From CAZJHX01 sp964545715 (GTDB lineage Bacteria; Myxococcota_A; UBA9042; GCA-2863065): DNA of 59,328 nucleotides. The stretch covers positions 1 to 59,328 of the forward strand of contig CAZJHX010000059.1 in NCBI GenBank assembly GCA_964545715.1, written 5' to 3'. Positions 26,224 through 35,789 of the stretch are shown in pieces. Position 1 is the first letter of the stretch. The number at the start of each line of letters is the position of its first letter. The position numbers were made by a program, and so were the translations under genes. The notes beneath the pieces are model-generated. The model saw nothing but the letters and a program-made list of their open reading frames with translations. It was not told where the DNA came from and searched no databases.

Positions 26224-27599
26224 CAGCTGGACCCCCGCCTGCGCAGCTCGGCCTTGGCCACGCGGAAGTGCTGGACCAACGGGATGCGCGACGGGCACAC
26301 GAAGCTGCAGCTACCGCACTCGAAGCAGTCCCACAGCGACATATCCGACCCCATGCGGTCGTACTCACCGGCCTTGGCGAGCACGCCCAGCTCCGACGGG
26401 TTCAGGAACATCGGGCAGGCCTGCAGGCACGCGCCGCAGCGGATGCACGGGTGGACGCGCGCCGACGTCTGCGGGCCGGTCTGCGCTTCGGTGAACGCGA
26501 CGACGCCGCTGGTGCCCTTGGTGATCGGCACGTCCAGGCTGCCGACCGCCATGCCCATCATGGGACCGCCCAGAAAGACCCGCGTGACGTCCTCGGTGGT
26601 GCCGACGGTGTCCAGCAGAAAGCGCAGGGTCGTGCCGATCGGGATGCGATAGTTGCCGGGATCGCGGACGCCCGGACCCGACACGGTGATCACGCGCTCC
26701 TGGATGCCGCGCCCCCAGGGCAGTAGGCGGCCGATCTCGGCGGTGGTGGCCACGTTGATGACCACCACGCCCACCTCCATCGGCAGGCCGCGGGACGGAA
26801 CCTCACGGCCGAGCGTGGACTTGATGAGCATCTTCTCGGCGCCCTGCGGGTACTTGACCTCGACCACCTCCACCGTCACCGGCAGGTCCGCGTACTCAGG
26901 CGTGTCCTCCAGCGTCTTGCGTAGCGACTGCGCCGCGTCGGTCTTGTTGGCCTCCACACCGATGATGCACCGCTGGGCGCCCGTGACCTTCAGCGCGTAG
27001 CGGATGCCGGTGAACATATCGGCCTGTTGCTCGAGCATGACCCGGTGATCGGTGGTCAGCCACGGCTCGCACTCGGCGCCATTGAGGATCAGCGTGTCGA
27101 TGGGCTTGTCAGCGGGGACCTTCAGCTTGGCGTGGGTCGGGAAGCCCGCGCCCCCCAGGCCGACGATCCCCGCGGACTGGATCGCGGCCAGGATCTGCTC
27201 GGGCCGCGCCTTGCGCCAGTCGCACGCGACGCCCGCCGCCACCTCCTGCGTCGAGCCGGGGAACGGCTCCAGGTAGACGCCCTCGACCATCTTGCCCGTG
27301 ACCGTCGGCATCAGGCTGACCCGGCGAACGACGCCCGAGGCCGGAGCGTGCATGTCCACCGACAAGAAGCCGTCAGCCCGCCCGATCGGCTCGCCGCGCA
27401 CCACCTCCTGGCCGGCCCGCACGCAGGCCACCGCCGGCTTGCCGATGTGCTGAGACAGCGGCACCGCCAGCGACGGCGCGAACGGAAACTGGCGGATCGG
27501 CAGCTGACAGGTGGTGTCCTTGGCCTCCGGCGGGTGGATCCCGTGCCGGAAGGTCATGCCACCCCCGCCTCCCCCGGTCAGGCGGGCGAGTAGGCTCAT
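26223..27599 (-). CDS. rnfC: Rnf complex NADH-binding subunit C
   Basis: This 458-residue protein is homologous to the NuoF NADH/FMN module. It has GIVGLGGAGFPTHAKL and NGAECEPWLTTDHRVM, and two [4Fe-4S] motifs at the C-terminus: CIRCGACLQACP and CFECGSCSFVCP. It is the peripheral subunit where NAD+ is reduced. The start MSLLARLTGGG at 27599 shares one base with the PFOR stop; MTF fourteen codons later is an alternative. It lies directly downstream of the PFOR gene, not of rnfB as is usual. Confidence 0.95.
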   Translation of the reverse strand: MSLLARLTGGGGGGMTFRHGIHPPEAKDTTCQLPIRQFPFAPSLAVPLSQHIGKPAVACVRAGQEVVRGEPIGRADGFLSVDMHAPASGVVRRVSLMPTVTGKMVEGVYLEPFPGSTQEVAAGVACDWRKARPEQILAAIQSAGIVGLGGAGFPTHAKLKVPADKPIDTLILNGAECEPWLTTDHRVMLEQQADMFTGIRYALKVTGAQRCIIGVEANKTDAAQSLRKTLEDTPEYADLPVTVEVVEVKYPQGAEKMLIKSTLGREVPSRGLPMEVGVVVINVATTAEIGRLLPWGRGIQERVITVSGPGVRDPGNYRIPIGTTLRFLLDTVGTTEDVTRVFLGGPMMGMAVGSLDVPITKGTSGVVAFTEAQTGPQTSARVHPCIRCGACLQACPMFLNPSELGVLAKAGEYDRMGSDMSLWDCFECGSCSFVCPSRIPLVQHFRVAKAELRRRGSS

Positions 27600-30500
27600 C
27601 AGTTGAAGCTCGCCGCCCGCTCGATGAGCCTGTCCATCCCCTTGGCGGTCGGGTCCTTCGGCGCACCGGGGTGGATCACGCCGGCTGTACACAGCTCCGC
27701 CGCCTTGACCAGCTGGGCGAAGGTCGCGGCCGCCGGATCGACCAGCTCGGCCTTCTTGTCGGCGTTGTAGACGAAGGCTTTCTTATTGATCTTGATGCAC
27801 TCGTCGCAGGCCGTGCACTCGCTGGTCTCGATCCACGGTGCCATGTAGGCGCCGCCATCCGAGCCGTTGCCCCCGGCCGCCTCGCCGTTGGTGCCGTCAC
27901 CGCCCGCCAGCGCCGCGAGCCCGGCGACAGCGCCGCCTTCGCCGCCCGCGAGCTTCATCAGCCCCTCGGCGATCCGCATGACGACCGTGGCGCGGACGTC
28001 CTCTTCGGCCGCATCGCTTGCAGCGACCTGCTCGACCGGCACCGCCAGCGCCCGCAGCAGCGTCCAGAAGGCACGCCGATCCTCGCAGGCGAGGATCACG
28101 GGCTGCGCTACAAGCAGGCGTCCGAGCTGTTGCTGGGTGTCCACCATCCACACGAACGGGAACTTGCCCTCGCGCCCCTCGGCGTCCAGGTCCAGATACT
28201 CGGCCACTGGCACCATGTCGTCGTTCCAGGTGTCCTGCGGCGCTTTGCGGAAGTGCTTTCGGAACCGCGCCTCGGTCATCGCGAAGTCCGCGAACGTGAA
28301 CGGCAGCTCCATCTCACGCTCACCCCGCGCATCGCGGTACTTCAGCGTGTAGGTGGGCCAGTCCTGGTCGGGCTCGGGGTTGCCCTCCAGGTCGAAGCAC
28401 TCCTGCGGCGTCAGCCCCTTGTCGGGGTCGTAGGTGTACAGCGGGTAGGCCCGCGACTCCACCGCCAGCTTGGCCTGATCGTACCCCATGTCGTCGCCGA
28501 TCCCGTGCTCGGGCTGGCACGACGTGTAGATGTTGAAGAGCGCCGGCCGCCGGGCCTTCAGCCCGTGGATGAAGCCCTCGATCAGGTGGTTGGCGTTGGA
28601 GATCGCGCCCTGCATCACCCAGGTCGTGCGGTGCGCCATGGCGATGAGCCCGATCTCCTTGCGGATCTCTTCTTTACCTTGGAACGCCTTGCCGTACTGG
28701 GCCATGTCGCTGACCTGGCCCGGGAAGCCCGAGGTGCACGCCTGACCGCCGGTGTTCGAGTACACCTGCGTGTCCAGAATCACGGTCTTGATGGGCTTGC
28801 CCGACATCATCAGCCGCGACAAGTTCTGGAAGCCGATGTCGTACATGGCCCCGTCGCCGCCGACGCCGACCACCGGCGGACACAGCTCCCACTCCTCGTC
28901 GCTGAAGTGGCGCCAGTTGAAGTAGGTCAGGAACTCGTCGTGCTCCTTCGGGTCGTACTCGCCCGACAGCTCGAGCTCGGCCCGCCGGATGGCGCGGAAC
29001 CCGTCCGCCATCTTGGCCATGTGCCCCTCGAACACGCCCATGGCGATGGACGGCGTGTCCTGGAAGAGGTGGTTCGCCCAGGGGTAGGGGTACGGGTTGA
29101 ACGGGTAGGTGCTGCCCCACACCGAGGTGCAGCCGGTCGAGTTGATCATGCCCAGCGTGGCGCGACCGTTGCCGGTGGTGCCCTTCGTGTAGCGCCAGGC
29201 CAGCCGCTGCAGCTGGCTGATCAGCGTCGAGATCTCCTGCAGCCACACCCGGTCGATCGGTTCGCCTTCGTGCGCCTGCTCCATCTGCCCCGCGATGGAC
29301 GCCAAGGTGATGTCCTTGCCGGCCCCCTTGTCCAGCGCGTCGGCCAGCGTCGCGGGATCGGTGATGTCCAGCTTGCCCACCAGGCGGCCCTGGACGTGCG
29401 CCTTCAGCTGGGCGATCAGGCCCTCCACATGCTCCAGGTGCGTCTTCACGCGCTTTTGCATCAGCGCCTCGACGGTCGCGGTGAAGAGGTGCAGGACCGT
29501 CTTCTCCGAGCAGCCCAGGCAGGCCCCGTCACCGGAGTTCAAGGCCATGTAGTTGGCCTTGTTCAACAGCAGCGACGACAGCGTGCCGATCCCCTCCTCG
29601 AGGTTCGAGATCTTGATGAAGCGGTCGGGCGTCGTCGGCAGGTCCAGCCACAGATCCCAGACCTTGCGCAGCTGGGCGATCGAGTCCTCGGTCTGGCTGA
29701 CGGAGCGCAGGGCGTCGTCCGTGCAGACCGTCACGCACTCCATGCAGCCTTTGCAGGTGTACGGGTTGACCGTAACGCTGAACAGGCCACCGGAGCCCTT
29801 CTCCTTCTTCTCGTGCAGCGTGTAATGGGGCCGTGTCACCGCCGTTTGGAAGCCGTCGAGCTCCGCCTTCAGCAGCTTGTACTCGGCGACCAGCGCGTTC
29901 TTGCCGCCATCGTCCAGGCCGGACTCCGCGACGGCCTGACCGAACGCCATGTCCATCAGTCCGCCAACGTTGGCGTCGCCGCCCGAGTCGGCCAGCAGCC
30001 CCTTGAGGATCTGCTCGGCCTTTCGCGACGATTTCGGCAGGTGCTCGAGCGTGGCGCCGCGCTTCTGGAGTCGCTTGATGGCGGTGTTGAAGACGGCCCC
30101 CACTTCGCTGACCAGGCCGGGGATGGCCGTGTCGGGACACACGGTGTAGCAGTCGCCGCACGCCGTGCAGTTCTCGGGGATGAACTCGGGGTGCTCGAAG
30201 CGAATGCCTGTCATGTCGCGGAACACCGACGTCACCGCCGGCATCACGCCCAGGCCCACGAAGGGATCGGTCAGCTGGTCGTCACCGCGGCCGGACGCGT
30301 AAAACGACCCGGTCTGCTCCCAGAACCGATGGATGTCGGTCATCGGCGCCTCGCTCACGGGCATGCGCTTGAGCATGGGCGGCATGGGCGGCCCGAGCGG
30401 ACGCAGCGCACCGCCGGCCTCCTCCTCGATCGCCGTGGCGGTGACCTGGCGCACCTCGTCCCACCCGCGGCGCACGACACGCATGTTGTCGTCGACCACG

Positions 30501-32524
30501 CGCTGGCCTTTGCCGCCGAACTTGGTCTGCATCTGGGCGTGGATCGCCTCGAGCAGCTGGGCCTCGGTCAGCCCGGCCTTTTCAGCGACCGGCGACGCCG
30601 CGAAGAAGGCGCCCTGGAACGCGTTGCCCTGCATGCGCAGCTGCAGCTCGACGTTGCTGGCCTCGGCGCGGGCGATGGTGAACGCGTCCAGCGAGAAGAC
30701 CTTGATCTTCTTGTCGATGATGATCTTGCGATAGCGCGCCGGGATGAAGGCCCACACGTCCTCCGGCGAGCGGCCGTCGCTCTCGATGATGAAGGTGCCG
30801 CCCTCGCGCAGGCCGGCCAGCGCGTTCGTGTGCTTGAACACGTTGGGGTCCGGTGACAGCACCACATCCACGTAGAAGTACTCGCAGTTGACGCGGATGG
30901 GCTCCGGCGCCGCCGACAGGTAGTAGGTCGTCGGCTGGCCCTTCTTCTCCGACCCGTACTTCGGGTTGGCCTTGATGTGGAATCCGAGCAGGTCGAAGAG
31001 CGTCATCGCCAGGTTCTTGCCGGTGGTGATGGCGCCCCACCCGCCGACCGAGTGGAAGCGCACGGTGACGCTGCCCTCGGGCATCAGGTTGGGGTTCTCC
31101 GAGCCTCGGACCGCCAGGTCCTTCACGTGGGGATAGTCCTTGAGGATCGTGTCCTGGTGCAGCCGCATCTTGGGCGACGCCGCCGTCTCGTGGACAAAGT
31201 CGATCGACGTGTAGAAGAAGCGCTTCTTGGGGCCGTCCGGCAGCATGTTCTCGATGGCGCCGATCAGGCCCTCGGGCTGCAGGTCACGGCTGCCCATGCC
31301 GAAGCTACCCGAGTAGATCGGGGGCGCGTCGGTGAGCCGTGTGTAGCTGGGCAGCTCCGGGTGCGGCGCATCCTTGCGATCGCGCCCATTCTCCAGACAC
31401 TTGGCCAGCGTCGCCCGCAGCTCGCGCACCACGGGCAGGTCGACGGCCAACGGCTGGTCCAGGCGCTCGAGCACCACGACCCCCTTGCGACCGCGCACAA
31501 GCTTGGCGATCTCCGCGGACGGGAACGGGCGGAACATGACCATGTCCACCACGCCGACCTTCAGCTTGCGCGTATCGCGCAGGTAGTCGCAGACCGCCTC
31601 GGCGCTGGGGATCACGCTGCCCTGGGCGAGGATCAGGTACTCGGCGTCGTCGCAGCGATAGGGCATGACCTTGGCGTAACGCCGGCCGGTCAGCCCGTAG
31701 AACTCGCGGAACGCCTGGTCCGCCAGCTCGGTGACGTGGTCGAAGAAGAACGGCCGCTGGGCCGCCACAGACTGCATGTAGGCGTCCTGGTTCTGCACCA
31801 GCCCGGCCATGACCGGGTTGTCGACGTCCCACAGCACCGGGATCCGTCGCCGCTTGTCGCCGTAGATGATGCGCTGCGCGGCAGTCGGCGTATCGATCAG
31901 GTCGTCGGGGTGGCCCAGATACTCGTCGATGAGCGCGCGCTCCGGCACCATCAGCGACTCGATCAGGTGGGTCGTCAAGAACCCGTCCTGAGCGACCACG
32001 CCCGGCGTCAGCGCAAGCTCCGCGATCCGGTGCGCGATAATGTTCAGATCCGCGGCGTGTTGGGCGTTCTTAGCGAAGAACTGAAAGAAGCCCGTATCGT
32101 CGATGCAGTGGTAGTCGTCGTGACCCGCGTGCACGTTCAGGTTGGCTTTGGTCATCGCGCGCGCGCCGATGTTCAGCACGTACGTCAGGCGCTTGCCGAC
32201 GGCGGCGTACAGCGACTCGTGCATGTACGCGATGCCCTGCCCGGACGAGAAGTTGGCGGCTCGCAGCCCCGACATGGCCATACCGGCCGTGACGCCGGCG
32301 GCCGCGTGCTCGCCTTCGGGCTCGATGAAGATCAGCGGGCGACCGGAGGTGTTGAGGTGGCCTTTGGCGGTCTCCTCGGCCCAGTACTCGCCCATCTGGG
32401 TCGATGGCGTGATCGGGTAGGCGCCGGCGGCGTCGGTCGACTCCCGCTCGCAACTGATGACGGCTGTGTTGCCGTCCATGGCTGCCCGGCTGCCGGGGTA
32501 CTTGAAGTGCCCATTGTCTGCCAT
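27599..32524 (-). CDS. Long pyruvate:ferredoxin (flavodoxin) oxidoreductase inside the rnf operon
   Basis: This 1641-residue enzyme compares with ~1170-1200 for usual single-chain PFOR/NifJ. It oxidatively decarboxylates pyruvate with CoA to acetyl-CoA, passing electrons to ferredoxin. The N-terminus has YPITPSTQMGEYWAE. Two [4Fe-4S] motifs (ENCTACGDCYTVCP near 788, YTCKGCMECVTVC near 925) are separated by a ~135-residue helical insert. The TPP part has GACLGCSE (near 1000), GVGGDGAMYDIGFQN (near 1223) and DTQVYSNTGGQ. An extra C-terminal ferredoxin-like domain (CTACDECIKINKKAF, near 1573) follows an Ala/Gly-rich linker. It lies between rnfB (33 bp) and rnfC (1-nt overlap). The exact 2-oxoacid is not proven. 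Confidence 0.92.
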   Translation of the reverse strand: MADNGHFKYPGSRAAMDGNTAVISCERESTDAAGAYPITPSTQMGEYWAEETAKGHLNTSGRPLIFIEPEGEHAAAGVTAGMAMSGLRAANFSSGQGIAYMHESLYAAVGKRLTYVLNIGARAMTKANLNVHAGHDDYHCIDDTGFFQFFAKNAQHAADLNIIAHRIAELALTPGVVAQDGFLTTHLIESLMVPERALIDEYLGHPDDLIDTPTAAQRIIYGDKRRRIPVLWDVDNPVMAGLVQNQDAYMQSVAAQRPFFFDHVTELADQAFREFYGLTGRRYAKVMPYRCDDAEYLILAQGSVIPSAEAVCDYLRDTRKLKVGVVDMVMFRPFPSAEIAKLVRGRKGVVVLERLDQPLAVDLPVVRELRATLAKCLENGRDRKDAPHPELPSYTRLTDAPPIYSGSFGMGSRDLQPEGLIGAIENMLPDGPKKRFFYTSIDFVHETAASPKMRLHQDTILKDYPHVKDLAVRGSENPNLMPEGSVTVRFHSVGGWGAITTGKNLAMTLFDLLGFHIKANPKYGSEKKGQPTTYYLSAAPEPIRVNCEYFYVDVVLSPDPNVFKHTNALAGLREGGTFIIESDGRSPEDVWAFIPARYRKIIIDKKIKVFSLDAFTIARAEASNVELQLRMQGNAFQGAFFAASPVAEKAGLTEAQLLEAIHAQMQTKFGGKGQRVVDDNMRVVRRGWDEVRQVTATAIEEEAGGALRPLGPPMPPMLKRMPVSEAPMTDIHRFWEQTGSFYASGRGDDQLTDPFVGLGVMPAVTSVFRDMTGIRFEHPEFIPENCTACGDCYTVCPDTAIPGLVSEVGAVFNTAIKRLQKRGATLEHLPKSSRKAEQILKGLLADSGGDANVGGLMDMAFGQAVAESGLDDGGKNALVAEYKLLKAELDGFQTAVTRPHYTLHEKKEKGSGGLFSVTVNPYTCKGCMECVTVCTDDALRSVSQTEDSIAQLRKVWDLWLDLPTTPDRFIKISNLEEGIGTLSSLLLNKANYMALNSGDGACLGCSEKTVLHLFTATVEALMQKRVKTHLEHVEGLIAQLKAHVQGRLVGKLDITDPATLADALDKGAGKDITLASIAGQMEQAHEGEPIDRVWLQEISTLISQLQRLAWRYTKGTTGNGRATLGMINSTGCTSVWGSTYPFNPYPYPWANHLFQDTPSIAMGVFEGHMAKMADGFRAIRRAELELSGEYDPKEHDEFLTYFNWRHFSDEEWELCPPVVGVGGDGAMYDIGFQNLSRLMMSGKPIKTVILDTQVYSNTGGQACTSGFPGQVSDMAQYGKAFQGKEEIRKEIGLIAMAHRTTWVMQGAISNANHLIEGFIHGLKARRPALFNIYTSCQPEHGIGDDMGYDQAKLAVESRAYPLYTYDPDKGLTPQECFDLEGNPEPDQDWPTYTLKYRDARGEREMELPFTFADFAMTEARFRKHFRKAPQDTWNDDMVPVAEYLDLDAEGREGKFPFVWMVDTQQQLGRLLVAQPVILACEDRRAFWTLLRALAVPVEQVAASDAAEEDVRATVVMRIAEGLMKLAGGEGGAVAGLAALAGGDGTNGEAAGGNGSDGGAYMAPWIETSECTACDECIKINKKAFVYNADKKAELVDPAAATFAQLVKAAELCTAGVIHPGAPKDPTAKGMDRLIERAASFN

Positions 32525-32557
32525 CTCTTCTACTCCTCGGGCGTTGCCCGTTCAGGT

Positions 32558-33427
32558 TCACGTGCGTGCGGCGCGCCGCTCTCCAATGCGAATAATCTTC
32601 TTGGCTTCGGGTCCCCTGCGGACCGCGCCGCCCGGCTCCAGCCACACGATCGCGCCGGTGGGGCAGCGATCGATTGCGCGGCTGGTCTCGATGGGTCGGC
32701 CATAGTTCACGACCGCCAGGTTGTTGGCCATGGTGACCGCGCGGGGCTCGTCTTTGGCGCAGCGCCCGCAGGCCGTGCAGGCGAGCTCGCAGTCTTCGAG
32801 CAGCTCGTCGCCGTGCTCCAGGGAGCTGCAGGCCACCCACAGCCGGTGGCTGATCGGGTGAATGGAGAAGAGGTCCTTGGGGCACGCCGTCACGCAGTCA
32901 CCACACGCGGTGCACAGCGCCTCGTTGACGACGGGCAGGCCGTGCGGCGTCATGACGATCGCGTCGAAGTCACACGCGACCCCGCAGTCGCCGAACCCGA
33001 GGCAGCCCCACGTGCACCCCTTGCCGCCGCCGGCGACCACGTTTGCTCCACCACAGGTCGATACGCCGCGGTAGTGAGCCCGGTTGCGCGCCACGTTGGC
33101 CGCGCCCGCGCAGGCCAGACGGGCCACGCGCTTCTCTTCGCCGCCGACGTCTACACCCAGGAAGCCCGCGATGCGCTCACGACCCGCTTCGGGACTGACG
33201 GTGCACTTGCCGGGGGTCGTCGCCGCCTTGACCAGAGCCTCGGCAAACGGCCGACACCCCGGGAAGCCGCACGCGCCGCAGTTGGCGGCCGGCAGCAGCT
33301 CCTCGACGAGGTCGATGCGGGGGTCTTCAGCGACGTACAGCTTGCGATTGGCGCCGATCAGCAGCGACGCCAACACGAATGTCAACGCGCCCGTCGTTGC
33401 TACCGCTACAAACACACTCGTCACCAT
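32558..33427 (-). CDS. rnfB: Rnf complex ferredoxin-type subunit B
   Basis: This 289-residue protein has an N-terminal membrane helix, then the RnfB signature cluster CGACGFPGC (C50, C53, C58 with C75). Ferredoxin-like clusters follow: C138/C142/C148/C152, CTACGDCVTACP at 172-182, and CTACGRC at 217-223 with CP at 255. RnfB takes electrons from reduced ferredoxin. It is the first rnf gene; the 184-bp gap upstream separates it from the FNR gene and may hold a promoter, although I see no clear -35/-10 there. Confidence 0.95.
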   Translation of the reverse strand: MVTSVFVAVATTGALTFVLASLLIGANRKLYVAEDPRIDLVEELLPAANCGACGFPGCRPFAEALVKAATTPGKCTVSPEAGRERIAGFLGVDVGGEEKRVARLACAGAANVARNRAHYRGVSTCGGANVVAGGGKGCTWGCLGFGDCGVACDFDAIVMTPHGLPVVNEALCTACGDCVTACPKDLFSIHPISHRLWVACSSLEHGDELLEDCELACTACGRCAKDEPRAVTMANNLAVVNYGRPIETSRAIDRCPTGAIVWLEPGGAVRRGPEAKKIIRIGERRAART

Positions 33428-33611
33428 TGATCTCGCTGTGTCGTGGCCCCGCCCAATCCGCTATGAACGTAGCACGCAGTGGCCCACTGCGACCCTGACC
33501 CAGGTTGATGCCGGTCCACTCTCGACCCGCTGGACAGGCCCCACATGCACATAGGGTGGAATGGATCAACATTGCGCCGTTTGTATCGGTCATCGATCCG
33601 ATAGATTCGGG

Positions 33612-34472
33612 TCAGGTGTAGAGCAATTCCGACCAGCGTTCGTCGTCGACGAGCCGCTGCTTCGTCTTCTCCCACTGCTCCGCGGAGCCGGCGGTGTCGG
33701 CCATGGCCGCGTCCATGGCGGTCGCGACCTTGTCCAGCCCGCCGAGGAACACGTGGGTATTTGGCTGGCTGATCATGGCCCACACGTCCGCCGCGTTGTC
33801 GGCCAGTCCGCGCTCCAAGGCCTTGTCCGCGCTGGTCATCGGGCGCACCGCCACCGCCTGGATCACCTCGAAGGTCTCGCGGTTCAGATAGTTGGTCAGG
33901 TCGTCGTCCACGTCGTTCAGGTAGAGCAGGTCCAGCCCGGTCTCCGCGCCGTAGAACAGGCGCACGTCGCCCTTCCAGCCGCCGCGCTGGTCGTAGATGT
34001 GCTTGATGAAGGCGCGGAACGGCGCGATGCCGGTGCCCGTGCCGATCATCAGCAGGTTGCAGGTCTCGTCAGCCGGAATTTTGAAGGGGCTGGGGTATGG
34101 ACCAAGGATGGTGATCGAGTCGCCCACTTTGGCGTCGCACAGGAAGTTCGAAGCCACGCCCGGGTACCGCTCGCCGCTGTATTCGTCGACGTACGAGCAG
34201 CGCCGGACCAGCAGCGTGAAGTCCACGCCCTCGTACGTGCGCTGCTCGCGGGGGTTGGCGATCGTGTAGCGCCGGATGTGGTACGGGTTGCCGAACTCGT
34301 GCGGTCCGGGCACCACGACCGCGACGCTCTGCCCCTCGACGTAGCGGAACGACGGGTCGGCGACGTGCAACTCAAGCTCGCGAACCTCGACGGTGTTCTC
34401 GTCCGTAATTCGCCGCGTACTCTTGATCACGGCCTCCACACTGGGTCCGTGCTTGGAATTGTCGATCTTCAT
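33612..34472 (-). CDS. Plant-type ferredoxin-NADP+ reductase
   Basis: This 286-residue FAD enzyme transfers electrons between ferredoxin and NADP+. It has the FAD motif RRYTIAN (67-73), ASNFLCD (107-113) and the NADP motif GTGTGIAPFRAF (144-155), with the order and spacing of plastidic-type FNR rather than the short bacterial FPR type. It lies 184 bp upstream of rnfB on the same strand, so it may be part of, or co-regulated with, the ferredoxin module. No signal peptide. Confidence 0.92.
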   Translation of the reverse strand: MKIDNSKHGPSVEAVIKSTRRITDENTVEVRELELHVADPSFRYVEGQSVAVVVPGPHEFGNPYHIRRYTIANPREQRTYEGVDFTLLVRRCSYVDEYSGERYPGVASNFLCDAKVGDSITILGPYPSPFKIPADETCNLLMIGTGTGIAPFRAFIKHIYDQRGGWKGDVRLFYGAETGLDLLYLNDVDDDLTNYLNRETFEVIQAVAVRPMTSADKALERGLADNAADVWAMISQPNTHVFLGGLDKVATAMDAAMADTAGSAEQWEKTKQRLVDDERWSELLYT

Positions 34473-34652
34473 CCGCGCCTCCTATGGCCGGACTATAGGA
34501 ACTGCTCCCGACGTCCGTAAAGTGACCGACCACGCGAAGCTGATCGAAACCAACGCAAACGCCGAGTTGTCCGCCCCAGGTCAGAAAAGCCCCGTCGAGT
34601 GGGTGAGAATCGAGCCAGACGTGGCGTTGCTTCAGTTCGAACGGCCTGCAGG

Positions 34653-35777
34653 TTAAGCGCTGCTGCCGTCGCCCGGCATCGCCTGCGTCTCTGCATGGTC
34701 ACCAGATAGCGGTTCGGTGGAGCACCTGGTCGTCGACAGCAGTGGGGTGATGTGGACGTCGCGCTGCGGGAACGGGATCTCGATGCCAGCTGCGTTCAGC
34801 GCGTTGTAGACGCGGGTGTTCAGCGCGTCGATGACACAGTCGCGGTTGGGCGGCTTGTCGATGAACACGACCAGGTGAAAGCCCAGCGCGGAGTCGCCCA
34901 TCTCCATGAAGCGCACGACGGGCGCCGGAGCCGTGCAGACATGGTCCACGTTTTTGGCGCAGTTGAGCAGGATGGTGCGGACCTGATCGACATCCGTGCC
35001 GTAGGCCACGCCGACGGGCAGCTTGATGCGGGTCTTGATGCCCGGCCCGCCCGACTCGTTGATGATGATGCCGTTGGCGATCAGGGCGTTGGGCACGGTC
35101 ACCTCGACCTGGTCGCGCGTCAGGATGCGGGTCGAGCGGATGCCGATGTCCGTAACCAGACCGCGCGTGCCGGTGTCCAACACGATGGTGTCACCCAGCT
35201 TGTAGGGCGCGTCGGCCAGGATGAAGACACCGGCAAAGAGGTTGGCCAGTGTGTCCTTGGCGGCAAAGCCGACCGCGATGCCGATCACGCCGGCTGACGC
35301 CATCCAGGCGGTGACGTTGATGCGCCACGCCAGAAAGATGAAGTAGATGCCGGTGGCCACGATGATGACCTTGGCGCCGATATCGAACAGTGGAATCGTG
35401 CGCGTCTGCAGCCATGGCGCGATGCCGGGCCGCTGCGCCAGGGCCGAGATGATCCGTGATGTGCCCTTGAACGCCGCGCCCACCCACACCCACAGCGCGA
35501 TGGTCTTGAGGATCGAGCTGCTGACAAAGCGCAGCGGGCCGGTCCACTGCAGGTAGGCGATAGCCACCGAGAACCCGATCAGCACCGTGGAGATGACCAG
35601 CGGGAAGCGTAAAAACGCCACCACCTTGTCGTCTACGTCGGTGCGCGTCCGAGCCGTCAGCATCAGCAGCCCGCGCAGGACATATCGGTGGACAAAGAAC
35701 GCCACCAGAATCGACACCGCGACAGCGGTCACGGCGCGCGCCCATGGCTCCTCAAAAAACTCGACGATCGAATCCAC
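34653..35777 (-). CDS. MscS-family mechanosensitive channel
   Basis: This 374-residue protein has four or more N-terminal membrane helices. The pore-lining region (GVIGIAVGFAAKDTLANLFAGVFILAD, about residues 165-190) precedes the beta domain (YKLGDTIVLDTGTRGLVTDIGIRSTRI, VTVPNALIANGIIIN). It should act as a turgor-release channel in the inner membrane. It is longer than E. coli MscS (286) owing to extra N-terminal helices. It ends 180 bp before the FNR start and begins 12 bp after the outer-membrane protein gene ends, so it is probably co-transcribed with the latter. Confidence 0.92.
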   Translation of the reverse strand: MDSIVEFFEEPWARAVTAVAVSILVAFFVHRYVLRGLLMLTARTRTDVDDKVVAFLRFPLVISTVLIGFSVAIAYLQWTGPLRFVSSSILKTIALWVWVGAAFKGTSRIISALAQRPGIAPWLQTRTIPLFDIGAKVIIVATGIYFIFLAWRINVTAWMASAGVIGIAVGFAAKDTLANLFAGVFILADAPYKLGDTIVLDTGTRGLVTDIGIRSTRILTRDQVEVTVPNALIANGIIINESGGPGIKTRIKLPVGVAYGTDVDQVRTILLNCAKNVDHVCTAPAPVVRFMEMGDSALGFHLVVFIDKPPNRDCVIDALNTRVYNALNAAGIEIPFPQRDVHITPLLSTTRCSTEPLSGDHAETQAMPGDGSSA

Positions 35778-35789
35778 GGCGCGAGCGTA

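Noticed and set aside
27671..30856. Open frame of ~1060 codons on the plus strand opposite the PFOR gene
   Set aside because: It is the antisense shadow of a GC-rich, well-conserved gene; the product has no recognisable domain and no ribosome site.
34393..34656. 87-codon plus-strand frame over the FNR start and its upstream gap
   Set aside because: Half lies antisense to FNR, with no ribosome site or domain; the 34473-34652 gap shows no supported gene.
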